A program made the position numbers and the translations under genes. Under the pieces are notes generated by a model. The model had not been told where the DNA came from. It saw only the letters and a list, made by a program, of their open reading frames with translations, and did not search any database. Below, in pieces: positions 1 through 6,914 of a stretch of 14,779 bases of DNA. The DNA comes from CAUZSN01 sp963582345. GTDB lineage: Bacteria; Planctomycetota; Planctomycetia; Planctomycetales; Planctomycetaceae. How positions within the stretch are numbered: the stretch's first letter is position 1; every line of letters begins with the position of its first letter. The DNA lies in assembly GCA_963582345.1 (NCBI GenBank), contig CAUZSN010000073.1:1-14779 (forward strand), written 5' to 3'.

Positions 1-1
1 C

Positions 2-787
2 CTCTCGACCTTGCTGCCGGTCCAGGAAGGGACGGCGTCTGTTCTTGGTCTTGACGTAGCGACCCGCCCGGATGAAGTTCGGTTTCTGATCGGCGTCACA
101 TTTCAATCTCCTAGTCTCGATCTGAAGCTCACCGTACGTGAGAACCTGATTCACCAATCACATTTGTATGGGTTATCAAGCCGGTCAATGCGCCGGCGAA
201 TCAACCGGCAATTGGATCGTCTGGGACTGGCCGACCGCGCGTCCGATCGCGTGGAATCGTTGTCTGGCGGTTTGAAGCGACGTGTCGAAATCGCGAAAGG
301 CTTGTTGCACGATCCGCAGGTTCTGTTGTTGGATGAACCCAGTTCAGGGCTTGATCTAAATGCTCGCCACGACTTGTGGCGATATTTACAACAATTACAA
401 TCCGAAGGACGGGTGACCATATTAGTCACAACACATTTGATGGAGGAGGCCGAACGGTGCGACCGGCTGGGAATCCTAGACGAAGGACGACTGGTAGCTC
501 TGGGAAACCCTGACCAATTGAAGGCCTCGGTCAACGGCGACTGCATCACAATTCACTGTCAGCAACCGGCTGAGTTGTTGAATCGGATTAGCGAAAGGTT
601 CGGTGTTGATGTACGTCAAATCGGTGACTCATTACGAATTGAACGCACTCGAGGCCATGAATTTGTGAACGAACTGATCGAAGCGTTTCCCGATGATGTA
701 ACGTCGCTTTCTGTGGGAAAGCCGACGCTGGAAGATGTCTTCGTTGATAGAACCGGCCATCGATTTTGGGATGGAGTATCGGAATGA
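2..787 (+). CDS. ABC transporter ATP-binding subunit, DrrA/CcmA type (5' truncated by window edge)
   Basis: This is the nucleotide-binding subunit that powers the ABC-2 permease encoded next. The reading frame is open from base 2, so the real start and the Walker A loop lie outside the window; the first in-frame start-like codon (TTG at 11) falls inside the conserved region just after Walker A and is not a true start. Counting from that codon, the Q-loop Gln is about residue 32 (TFQSPS), the signature LSGGLKRR about 84-91, Walker B LLLDEP about 105-110, the D-loop SGLD about 112-115 and the H-loop His about 142 (TTHLMEEAE). The C-terminus carries the PTLEDVFVDRTG motif typical of DrrA-type exporters. 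All catalytic elements inside the window are intact. The substrate cannot be read from sequence; downstream SCO and DUF420 genes suggest a link to respiratory oxidase biogenesis, which is inference. Confidence 0.94.
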   Translation, partial: LSTLLPVQEGTASVLGLDVATRPDEVRFLIGVTFQSPSLDLKLTVRENLIHQSHLYGLSSRSMRRRINRQLDRLGLADRASDRVESLSGGLKRRVEIAKGLLHDPQVLLLDEPSSGLDLNARHDLWRYLQQLQSEGRVTILVTTHLMEEAERCDRLGILDEGRLVALGNPDQLKASVNGDCITIHCQQPAELLNRISERFGVDVRQIGDSLRIERTRGHEFVNELIEAFPDDVTSLSVGKPTLEDVFVDRTGHRFWDGVSE

Positions 788-1671
788 GCGAATCACCATC
801 ATCGGTTCAGTCTATAATTGCGCAGCAACACCCAGAAACGGACGTGTCTGCGCGAAACGTCTTTTGGCTACCGATCTGGACATTGACTCAGCGTGAACTG
901 ATCCGGTTTTTCCGTCAACATACGCGAATGATCGGCGCTTTGGGCCAACCTCTGATTTTTTGGATCTTGCTCGGAACAGGCTTGCAAGGATCGTTTCAGC
1001 CACCAACGTGGGCTCACTCCGGAATGAGTTACCAAGAGTACTTCTTTCCGGGTGTGGTGTTGCTGATCGTCATGTTTACCGCGATCTTTTCCACGATTTC
1101 CATCATCGAAGACCGTCGCGAGGGGTTCCTGCAGGGGGTACTTGTGGCACCAATTCCGCGACTGTCACTGGTTTTGGGTAAGCTATGTGGCGGAACCGTT
1201 CTGGCGGTGCTTCAAGTGGCCTTTTTCTTTCTGTTGAGACCGATACTTCGTGTCGTCGGGTTGGCACCGGCAATGGATTTCACGTTCACGATCGCCAGTG
1301 TCGTCCAGACAATCGCGATCTTAACTTTGCTGGCGTTTGCGCTGACGGCTTTGGGATATGTTATTGCTTGGCCACTCGATTCAACTCAAGGGTTTCACGC
1401 AATCATGAGCGTGTTCTTGATGCCCATGTGGCTGCTGTCGGGGGCCGTCTTCCCGGCCGGAGAGTCGGGATGGCTGGTTTGGGTTATGCAATTGAACCCT
1501 CTAACATACTGCCTGGCCGGATTACGGCGAGTGATGTACGCCAACTTTTCGTCAGATGGACTGCCTTCACTGGGCGTTTCGTTGTTGGTGACCTGTCTGT
1601 TTTGTCTGTCGTGCGTCGGCTTGTCCGTGTGGCTAACTGGCCGACAAACTTCGAAGGACACTCGAAAATAG
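784..1671 (+). CDS. ABC-2 type transporter permease
   Basis: This is a polytopic inner-membrane protein of 295 residues forming the channel part of the ABC transporter. The ATG at 784 overlaps the TGA of the ATPase gene (ATGA), a sign of translational coupling, and GGAG at 773-776 gives a well-spaced ribosome binding site; a TTG at 766 in the same frame has no such support. The N-terminal part has the family's RELIRFFRQ segment, followed by a first membrane helix (QPLIFWILLGTGL). The conserved YQEYFFPGVV stretch and EDRREGFLQGVLVAP loop of the ABC2_membrane family come next, then several hydrophobic helices to the C-terminus. The signature suits a DrrB/NodJ-like exporter. Substrate unknown. 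Confidence 0.92.
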   Translation: MSESPSSVQSIIAQQHPETDVSARNVFWLPIWTLTQRELIRFFRQHTRMIGALGQPLIFWILLGTGLQGSFQPPTWAHSGMSYQEYFFPGVVLLIVMFTAIFSTISIIEDRREGFLQGVLVAPIPRLSLVLGKLCGGTVLAVLQVAFFFLLRPILRVVGLAPAMDFTFTIASVVQTIAILTLLAFALTALGYVIAWPLDSTQGFHAIMSVFLMPMWLLSGAVFPAGESGWLVWVMQLNPLTYCLAGLRRVMYANFSSDGLPSLGVSLLVTCLFCLSCVGLSVWLTGRQTSKDTRK

Positions 1672-1770
1672 GTCTTGAGAACATTGTCGGACAGCCCGTC
1701 CAAACTGTGATATCGATCTGGAAAGTCCAACCTACGAGCACTGTGACTTGAAGACAGGTGACTCCAATTA

Positions 1771-2454
1771 ATGACAGCGAATGAAACAACCCAAACGGTT
1801 CGAAGACTGTTGCGTGTCTCAGGTGTTTTACTCTGGGTAGCGGCATTCGTCGGAATCTATTTTTTATGGCAATCCTCGTCCAAAACGCCACCATCACCTA
1901 CTCCACAAAAAAAGATCACACTGAAACCATCTTGGAATTCTGGCGGACTTGAAGACTTCGAGCTGATCGAACGCAGTGGAAAAAAAGTGACTAAAGCTGA
2001 TTTGCTGGGACGCCCGTGGGCTGTTTGTTTCATCTTCACGCGCTGCGCGGGTCCGTGTCCACGTGTAACAGCGCAGATGAAAAAACTGCATGATCAGCTG
2101 GTTGAGACTGACATCCGCTTCCTCACGCTCACCGTAGATCCCAAGTACGACACTGTGGAAGTGCTGTCCCGCTACGCCAACGCTGTTGGTGCTGATCCTA
2201 ATCGTTGGCTATTCTTGACCGGTGACCAGCAGGAGATTTATCACTTGATCCAGCAGAGTTTCAAATTGCCGGTCCAGGAAATACTAGGAAAAGATCGCGA
2301 ACCCGGCTTCGAAGTGGTGCACTCTACCAACATCCTGCACATGAATGCCCAAGCCAGGGTCATTGGAAAATACAACGCTATGAATGACACCGAAATAGTC
2401 CGTTTGCGACGGGCCTTGCTAGGTGAAGTCCATCCCAATTCAGAGGATGAATGA
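1771..2454 (+). CDS. SCO1/SenC family copper chaperone
   Basis: SCO proteins are membrane-anchored thioredoxin-fold proteins that deliver copper to, or keep reduced, the CuA site of cytochrome c oxidase subunit II, acting on the outer face of the cytoplasmic membrane. The 227-residue product has one N-terminal membrane anchor (about residues 17-33), a Pro/Ser-rich linker, and then the SCO domain. The copper-binding CxxxC motif is C92-A-G-P-C96 within FIFTRCAGPCP, and the distal conserved His is H184 (VVHSTN). TVDPKYDT at about 121-128 matches the family's VDPxxDT strand. The start is supported by AGGTG at 1756-1760. It lies 99 bases after the permease gene and 3 bases before the DUF420 gene, consistent with an oxidase assembly operon. 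Confidence 0.93.
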   Translation: MTANETTQTVRRLLRVSGVLLWVAAFVGIYFLWQSSSKTPPSPTPQKKITLKPSWNSGGLEDFELIERSGKKVTKADLLGRPWAVCFIFTRCAGPCPRVTAQMKKLHDQLVETDIRFLTLTVDPKYDTVEVLSRYANAVGADPNRWLFLTGDQQEIYHLIQQSFKLPVQEILGKDREPGFEVVHSTNILHMNAQARVIGKYNAMNDTEIVRLRRALLGEVHPNSEDE

Positions 2455-2457
2455 CGG

Positions 2458-2919
2458 ATGGACACTCCGAATTGGGTGAATGCGCTGCCTCTGGTTAATG
2501 CCATGTTGAACACATTGGCCACGGTCTTGCTGTTTTATGGCTATTGGCTAATCCGGCATGGTAACCTACAAGCGCACAAGCGAATAATGCTATCAGCCTT
2601 CGCCACGTCAATCGTATTTCTGGGATCCTACGTGGTTTACCACTTTGCTTTGGAATTTTACACCGGCAAGGCGTCCAAATCATTTTTGGGAACCGGTGCT
2701 ATCAGAGCCGTCTATTTGGCGATTCTGATCAGCCACGTGATTCTGGCTGCATTGGTCCCCGTGCTGGCAACGATCACTATTTACAGAGGCCTGAAGGCGG
2801 ATTGGGAGCGACATAAACGAATCGCTAAAATCACATTTCCGATCTGGATGTACGTGTCAGTGACTGGTGTTTTGATTTATGTAATCGCCTATCACTGGCC
2901 CACTGCAGTCAGTCAGTGA
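2458..2919 (+). CDS. DUF420 family membrane protein (CtaM/YozB-like)
   Basis: This is a 153-residue integral membrane protein with four clear hydrophobic helices (about residues 6-26, 40-60, 82-105 and 122-146). Family features are visible: the HKRIMLSAF motif after helix 1, a paired YHF at the end of helix 2, SHVILAALVP in helix 3, and a second HKRIAKITFPIWMYVSVTG motif before the last helix. The repeated histidines at membrane edges are typical of DUF420. In Firmicutes the related CtaM is needed for assembly of haem A-type terminal oxidases, and DUF420 genes commonly neighbour SCO1 genes, as here. GAGGA at 2443-2447 supports the start. The gene begins 3 bases after the SCO stop, so co-translation is likely. 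The precise biochemical role is not known. Confidence 0.9.
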   Translation: MDTPNWVNALPLVNAMLNTLATVLLFYGYWLIRHGNLQAHKRIMLSAFATSIVFLGSYVVYHFALEFYTGKASKSFLGTGAIRAVYLAILISHVILAALVPVLATITIYRGLKADWERHKRIAKITFPIWMYVSVTGVLIYVIAYHWPTAVSQ

Positions 2920-3009
2920 TGGCAGCTAGAACGTAGCAATCTCGCCTGGCAGGATGAAGGTCGTGTCTCGCGAAGCCAGACGGTGACTTATTGCGGCAGC
3001 ATTCACAAC

Positions 3010-3026
3010 GCTGTTTCTCGAACAGC
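3010..3026. repeat. Short inverted repeat between DUF420 and CPMC genes
   Basis: GCTGTT and AACAGC form a perfect 6-bp stem around a 5-base loop. No T-run follows on either strand, so it is not a convincing intrinsic terminator, but it lies between the SCO-DUF420 pair and a separate promoter and could mark a transcript end. Confidence 0.3.
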
Positions 3027-3045
3027 CAGATCCATCGATCCAGGT

Positions 3046-3074
3046 TTGAAGACTACGATGGCGTCCACTACAAT
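3046..3074 (+). promoter_or_regulatory. Predicted sigma70-type promoter for the CPMC protein gene
   Basis: A TTGAAG box (3046-3051) and a TACAAT box (3069-3074) are separated by exactly 17 bases, one mismatch from consensus in the -10 and two in the -35. Transcription would start near 3081, leaving a short leader of about 30 bases that contains GGAG (3100-3103) before the ATG at 3113. This suggests the small gene can be expressed independently of the upstream operon. Prediction only. Confidence 0.5.
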
Positions 3075-3112
3075 ACAACCTAACCCGACCGAACATTGTG
3101 GAGATTTTGACG

Positions 3113-3388
3113 ATGTTTCGCCCAACAATTATCGTTGCTACGTTATTCACGATGCTATGCAGCCTTGCAATCGTCGATGTCGCAGAAGCCTGTCCGATGT
3201 GCAAAGCGGCAACCGAAGCAGACGCTAATCTCCCGCGTGCCTACATGTACAGCATCATCTTTATGCTGGCAGTCCCAGGCACTATCTTTACTAGCTTCGG
3301 CATCGGCCTGTATCGGTTGAACAAAAAAGAAAACGTCTCTTTGGAAATTGCCGAGCAGTTTTCACAGAACAAACCAAACAATCGGTGA
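3113..3388 (+). CDS. Small exported CPMC-motif membrane protein, function unknown
   Basis: The product has 91 residues. I chose the ATG at 3113 because GGAG lies 9 bases upstream; a GTG at 3098 in frame would place that ribosome binding site inside the gene. Residues 1-26 look like a signal peptide ending A-E-A, so the mature protein would begin with C27-P-M-C30, a CxxC pair suited to metal or disulfide chemistry outside the membrane. The -2 Glu makes a lipoprotein signal unlikely. A single hydrophobic helix (about 44-67) follows, then a short basic and polar tail presumably in the cytoplasm. Its place after SCO1 and DUF420 suggests a role in copper or haem delivery to a terminal oxidase, which is inference from context only. 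I do not recognise a named family. Confidence 0.75.
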   Translation: MFRPTIIVATLFTMLCSLAIVDVAEACPMCKAATEADANLPRAYMYSIIFMLAVPGTIFTSFGIGLYRLNKKENVSLEIAEQFSQNKPNNR

Positions 3389-3609
3389 GGGAACGGCGTT
3401 TCTCGACTAGCTCTATGGTATCGGGTTCGCTTCGAAATGGCTGGCTCGGACAATAACCTCTGGAAACGACCTGGACAAAATTACCTCCACTCACTCCATC
3501 GCGTGGTAAGATTCCGTTTGCTTTAGCCGTGGGCATCTCGCAGTTCGTGGCTGCGGCTAATTCAATCCCGCCTTCCAGTGTGCATATAAGACTCGCTCGC
3601 CGGTTGTTG
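3389..3609. other. Gene-free stretch after the CPMC gene
   Basis: No convincing gene, RNA or terminator was found here. The + strand frame that runs into the isomerase gene from 3529 has no family similarity before 3991. Any extension of the neighbouring minus-strand remnant would have to cross in-frame stops, so this is probably intergenic or decayed DNA. Confidence 0.5.
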
Positions 3610-3960
3610 TCATCCCCAGATGTCGGTGGCGATGATATCTTCACTCTGATAAATAGTCTCAGCCGTTGGCTCATCATTCCAGACAACCAAGACGACTGGA
3701 CCGTTTCGAGAAAACATATAGTTCTGACAGTTTCCAGGCAGGCTGATCGACGCGAGGTAGCAGACGGTCAACGCTGCGAGTATCATGTCAAACTCATGTC
3801 GGTAAGCAGGCGTCCCTTGTTCGTAATCGGCTGCCGACAAGTCCTTGCTGGGTATTACTGCGACTTCAAACCCTTGAAGAGATCTCGGACCTATCAGTTT
3901 GGTACAGATCGTGCACGCCCTATCGGAATCGCTGGAAACATCGTTTGCACCAATTCTCAT
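3610..3960 (-). pseudogene. Candidate remnant of an exported planctomycete protein (C-terminal part)
   Basis: The minus-strand frame is open from about 4023 down to a TGA at 3610. The part from about 3800 down reads like a genuine beta-rich domain: a hydrophobic ILAALTVCYLAS stretch, then SLPG, a YMFSRNG turn, VVLVVWNDEPTAETIY and ATDIWG just before the stop. A strand-turn-strand pattern with a WNDEP-like loop and a terminal D-I/V-W-G is, from memory, found near the C-termini of large secreted planctomycete proteins. There is no plausible start for a full-length gene, because the upstream side runs into the isomerase gene, and the frame stops right after WG where homologues appear to continue. 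I read it as a decayed 3' fragment. A chance open frame cannot be excluded. Confidence 0.35.
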
Positions 3961-3990
3961 GCCATTGAGATACTGAAAATTGAGGAATAC

Positions 3991-4782
3991 ATGTTGCAGT
4001 TTCGTCTTGCCGCCGCAACTCGCCTATTTGCTCAGCCATTAAGAATCGCAGTTCAGTTGGCTTCCCGGACGGGCGTTCAAGGGGTCCAATTGGACGTCAG
4101 AAATGAGCTGAAACCAACTGACCTCTCTGAGACCGGCCGGCGACAATTTTTGCGTGAGCTGGACGACCTTGGACTTTCGGTTGCCTCACTTAATTTTCCG
4201 ACACATCGAACTTACTACACTCAGGACCAGTTAGAAGCTCGGGTGACGGCAACAAAATCCGCACTGACGTTTGCGTACAAGTTGAAAGCAAGAGTGGTGA
4301 CGGCCCGGATCGGACGCATTCCTGCAGACAAGGAGTCACCGGAATATATGCTGCTAGTCCAGGTCTTGAATGACTTGGCCCGTCACGGAAATCATGTGGG
4401 AGCCACGTTTTCAATGACTCCTACAAATAACACACCTCAGCAAATCAGTGAAATAATTTCGTCGGTGTCCGAGGGACCAATCGGTGTCAATTTTGATCCA
4501 GCCATTTTCGTGATGACCGATTGCGATCCGCAAGAAACATTCAGCACGCTCCACCAATATGTCAATCACGTACAAGCCCGCGACGCTGTACGGGATGTGG
4601 ATGGCAGCGGAGTGGAAGTGCCCATCGGTCGTGGAGAAGTGCAATGGGATGGGTTGATCGCATCGATCAATGAAGCCAACTATCAAGGATGGATTACGGT
4701 TGATCGAACGGCCGGCGATGACAAGCAAGGCGACTTGACACGGGCAGCCGAGTATCTAAGACGAGTTGCAATGGAAGTGTGA
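3991..4782 (+). CDS. Sugar phosphate isomerase/epimerase-like TIM-barrel protein (AP_endonuc_2 / xylose isomerase-like)
   Basis: The product of 263 residues matches the TIM-barrel family that includes hydroxypyruvate isomerase, IolE/IolI-type enzymes and endonuclease IV. GAGG at 3982-3985 and the first family-like residues (FRLAAATRLF) support the ATG at 3991; the frame is open upstream to 3529 but that part looks non-coding. Recognisable pieces are GVQGVQLDVR (strand 2), LNFPTHRTYY, VGATFSMTP, GVNFDPAIFV (about 165-174), then HVQARDA and the VPIGRGEVQWDGLI motif near the C-terminus, which is the family's G-x-G-E-V-D/Q-W signature. The last strand reads WITVDRTAGDD, where most relatives have Glu in place of the first Asp; this position is normally a metal or substrate ligand. 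The substrate cannot be deduced. It precedes xseA by 28 bases and may share its transcript. Confidence 0.82.
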   Translation: MLQFRLAAATRLFAQPLRIAVQLASRTGVQGVQLDVRNELKPTDLSETGRRQFLRELDDLGLSVASLNFPTHRTYYTQDQLEARVTATKSALTFAYKLKARVVTARIGRIPADKESPEYMLLVQVLNDLARHGNHVGATFSMTPTNNTPQQISEIISSVSEGPIGVNFDPAIFVMTDCDPQETFSTLHQYVNHVQARDAVRDVDGSGVEVPIGRGEVQWDGLIASINEANYQGWITVDRTAGDDKQGDLTRAAEYLRRVAMEV

Positions 4783-4810
4783 AGACTACGTAAGGCTTTG
4801 CCTTGGAATA

Positions 4811-6052
4811 ATGTCCGAAATTCCACTAAAAACTGTTTCGCAAATCACGCGCGAACTTAAGGACGCGGTCGAGGAAAATTTCCCATTCATTTGGGTTCTG
4901 GGTGAAGTGTCAAACTGTCGCCGCGCCACTTCCGGCCATGTCTATTTTACTCTGAAAGACGAGTCCGCTCGATTGGGAGCCGTAATCTGGCGGAGCACGG
5001 CAGCGCGACTGAAATTCAAGATTCAAGACGGATTAGAAGTTGTGGCGGCTGGCCCAATCGAAGTGTATCAGGCACGCGGCACCTATCAGCTTATTGTCCA
5101 GCAACTGATTTCACAGGGTGTTGGCGCCCTGGAGCTGGCCTTTCGCCAGTTACGGGACAAATTGTCAGCAGAGGGCCTGTTTGCTTCAGCGAGCAAACAG
5201 CCACTGCCGCGGTTTCCTCGGCGAGTGGCGTTGATTACCAGCCCCACTGGCGCTGCAGTTCGCGACATGTTGCAAGTCCTTATGCGGCGCTGGCGTGCTT
5301 CGGACATCGTGCTGTTGCCGGTCGCAGTGCAGGGAGAAGGAGCTGCTCGGGAAATCGCCGCCGCGTTGCGCATAGTACACCGCATATCTGATGTAGAAGT
5401 CGTGATTGTAGGCCGGGGCGGCGGCAGCCTAGAGGATTTGTGGCCCTTCAATGAGGAGATTGTCGCTCGTGCAATCTACGACTGTTCGATACCGGTGATC
5501 AGCGCCGTCGGTCACGAGATTGACATCAGTATCTCCGACCTGGTCGCTGACCGCCGAGCGTTGACTCCCAGCGAAGCGGCCGAGCTAGTCGTGCCGCATC
5601 AGGACGAAGTGTCGAACGAACTGCTCAATATTCGCAGCCGACTCACCAACTCCCTGCGATGGCGTATGGAGCACGCTCACATACAACTTGATGCGATCGC
5701 TTCACGCCGCGTCTTCACTCGTCCACTGGACCGAATTCACGATTTGGTCGCACGGCTGGACGATTTTGACGATCAATTGCGACATGCAACAAAAAGTCTG
5801 GAGAAAGCGACCCGCCAAAAGATAGCCGCTCTGGACAGTTCTCTACAAGCATTAAGCCCGCTGCGAGTCCTCGAACGCGGCTATTCTATCACCTACCGCC
5901 ACACAGACGACCAAACGCCGCGGGAACTAATTCGCGCAGGCGATCAGGTCCATCCAGGCCAGGAGTTGACGACGATTGTTCAAAAGGGACAGATCAACAG
6001 CCGTGTCGAATCGATGCAGGCCGAGACCACTCCGTTCAATGACACCTCTTGA
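4811..6052 (+). CDS. xseA: Exodeoxyribonuclease VII large subunit
   Basis: XseA is the catalytic subunit of exonuclease VII, which degrades single-stranded DNA from both ends in the cytoplasm during repair and recombination. The 413-residue product starts at the ATG at 4811, where homologues begin; a TTG at 4766 would add 15 unrelated residues. The N-terminal OB fold shows GEVSNCRRATSGHVYFTL (about 31-48). The nuclease domain shows ITSPTGAAVRDML (142-154), a RGGGSLEDLWPFNEE motif (from 202), SAVGHEIDIS (231-240) and ADRRALTPSEAAE (246-258), all hallmark family blocks. The long helical C-terminal part and final LERGYSIT segment are present. HEID replaces the enterobacterial HETD. Partner gene xseB follows 92 bases downstream. 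Confidence 0.97.
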   Translation: MSEIPLKTVSQITRELKDAVEENFPFIWVLGEVSNCRRATSGHVYFTLKDESARLGAVIWRSTAARLKFKIQDGLEVVAAGPIEVYQARGTYQLIVQQLISQGVGALELAFRQLRDKLSAEGLFASASKQPLPRFPRRVALITSPTGAAVRDMLQVLMRRWRASDIVLLPVAVQGEGAAREIAAALRIVHRISDVEVVIVGRGGGSLEDLWPFNEEIVARAIYDCSIPVISAVGHEIDISISDLVADRRALTPSEAAELVVPHQDEVSNELLNIRSRLTNSLRWRMEHAHIQLDAIASRRVFTRPLDRIHDLVARLDDFDDQLRHATKSLEKATRQKIAALDSSLQALSPLRVLERGYSITYRHTDDQTPRELIRAGDQVHPGQELTTIVQKGQINSRVESMQAETTPFNDTS

Positions 6053-6144
6053 CAGAAGCGTTTGGCACATCATGATTGACACTGGACAGAGAAACTTCTA
6101 CGGCATCAATCTGCATGAGGCGTTTGCATTGTGAGTTAACAGTT

Positions 6145-6534
6145 ATGGCCAAATCAAAAAAGACGCAATCGAATCAAACCAAAGAATCAGGTTCCAGCTT
6201 CGAGGAATCGTTGACGGAGTTGCAGGAAATTGTAAACGAACTGGAAGAAGGAACGTTTGGCCTCGAGCAGTCGATGCAGCGGTTCGAAAAAGGAATCTCG
6301 CTACTGCAGATCTGCTACAAAATTCTAGAAAAGGTTGAACAAAAAATCGAAGTGATGACCGGAATTGGTGCCGACGGCAATCCCGTCACAGCTCCATTCG
6401 AAGAACCGGACACTGTCGAGAAACCGCACACCGCGAACGCACGCAAAACTGTCAAAGTACAAAAACCTTCAAGCAGGTCAATCGCGACGGACAACCGTAC
6501 CGCAATGGAAGAATCTGAGGGTCAGCTGTTCTAG
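6145..6534 (+). CDS. xseB: Exodeoxyribonuclease VII small subunit
   Basis: XseB binds the C-terminal helices of XseA and is needed for exonuclease VII activity. The 129-residue product has a Lys/Gln/Ser-rich leader of about 18 residues, then the family core of two helices from SSFEESLTELQEIV through LEEGTFGLEQSMQRFEKG to KILEKVEQKIEVMTG. After about residue 75 it carries a polar, probably disordered C-terminal tail of some 55 residues, making it longer than the roughly 80-residue enterobacterial protein. I chose the ATG at 6145 because the upstream frame (from TTG-like and ATG codons at 6076 and 6115) is unlike the family; the ribosome binding site is weak. The final codons end 1 base short of a candidate minus-strand mini-ORF stop. 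Confidence 0.9.
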   Translation: MAKSKKTQSNQTKESGSSFEESLTELQEIVNELEEGTFGLEQSMQRFEKGISLLQICYKILEKVEQKIEVMTGIGADGNPVTAPFEEPDTVEKPHTANARKTVKVQKPSSRSIATDNRTAMEESEGQLF

Positions 6535-6535
6535 T

Positions 6536-6691
6536 CTATAACGACGTGACTTCCTGGAACATTTGTGTAAAGGCGTCGGTGACCGGGATGCTCAAGACGT
6601 TGTCGACACCCAGAACAAGAACAATATTTTCTAGTTCATTCTGACAGCCTTGGTAATTCCGAGCCAGATGGTCGCTCAAGTTGCTTCGCAT
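6536..6691 (-). CDS. Candidate 51-aa ORF or 3' gene remnant, unknown
   Basis: This minus-strand frame runs from an ATG at 6691 to a TAG at 6536 and has a possible ribosome binding site (AGAAGG a few bases upstream). The translation is gene-like, with ELENIVLVLGVDNVLSIPV followed by TDAFTQMFQEV. The same frame stays open for about 20 codons upstream of the ATG, to a TAA near 6750, so it may be the broken 3' end of a longer gene. The ending has a faint resemblance to the last helix-strand of STAS domains (anti-sigma antagonists), which I do not trust. It lies in the convergent space between xseB and flhB. Confidence 0.25.
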   Translation of the reverse strand: MRSNLSDHLARNYQGCQNELENIVLVLGVDNVLSIPVTDAFTQMFQEVTSL

Positions 6692-6914
6692 TACGCCTTC
6701 TTGCACGCAGACATGAGCTTTGAATCCTACGAATATCAGAGGATCTAATTATCCTTTGGCTGGCATTAGGGGGACGCGAAGTGGGCTATGACGCCCCGTC
6801 CAGACAGCTGGGGAATCCCGTGTGTTGAAAGCTCCCACAAGTTGTTGATCAGCAACTTGAGATAGCAGACACCAATGGGCATCTTGGCACGTTGTGCACG
6901 TAAAGGGTACAGCC
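6692..6914. other. Gene-free stretch between the mini-ORF and flhB
   Basis: No supported gene was found here on either strand. It holds the inverted repeat at 6838-6859. Minus-strand frames downstream of the flhB stop give no recognisable homologue and contain stops. Confidence 0.5.
6838..6859. repeat. 22-bp near-perfect palindrome in the xseB/flhB convergent gap
   Basis: CAAGTTG and CAACTTG arms (7 bp each) flank a self-complementary TGATCA core, giving continuous dyad symmetry broken by only one T-G pair on each side. The lack of T-tracts argues against a standard intrinsic terminator, though a stem here would sit where transcripts from both directions end. A protein binding site is the alternative. 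Confidence 0.5.

Noticed and set aside
1185..1751. 188-codon + strand open frame inside the permease region
   Set aside because: It lies in another frame over the conserved ABC-2 permease and gives no recognisable protein.
2926..3204. 92-codon minus-strand frame over the DUF420/CPMC gap
   Set aside because: It overlaps the predicted promoter and the CPMC gene, and its translation shows no protein-like pattern.
3529..3990. N-terminal extension of the isomerase to a start at 3529
   Set aside because: The added residues show no family similarity, and GAGG plus the first conserved residues favour the ATG at 3991.
6145..6534. XseB tail beyond residue 75 as a second domain
   Set aside because: It is polar and low in complexity, with no recognisable motif; a disordered tail is the simpler reading.
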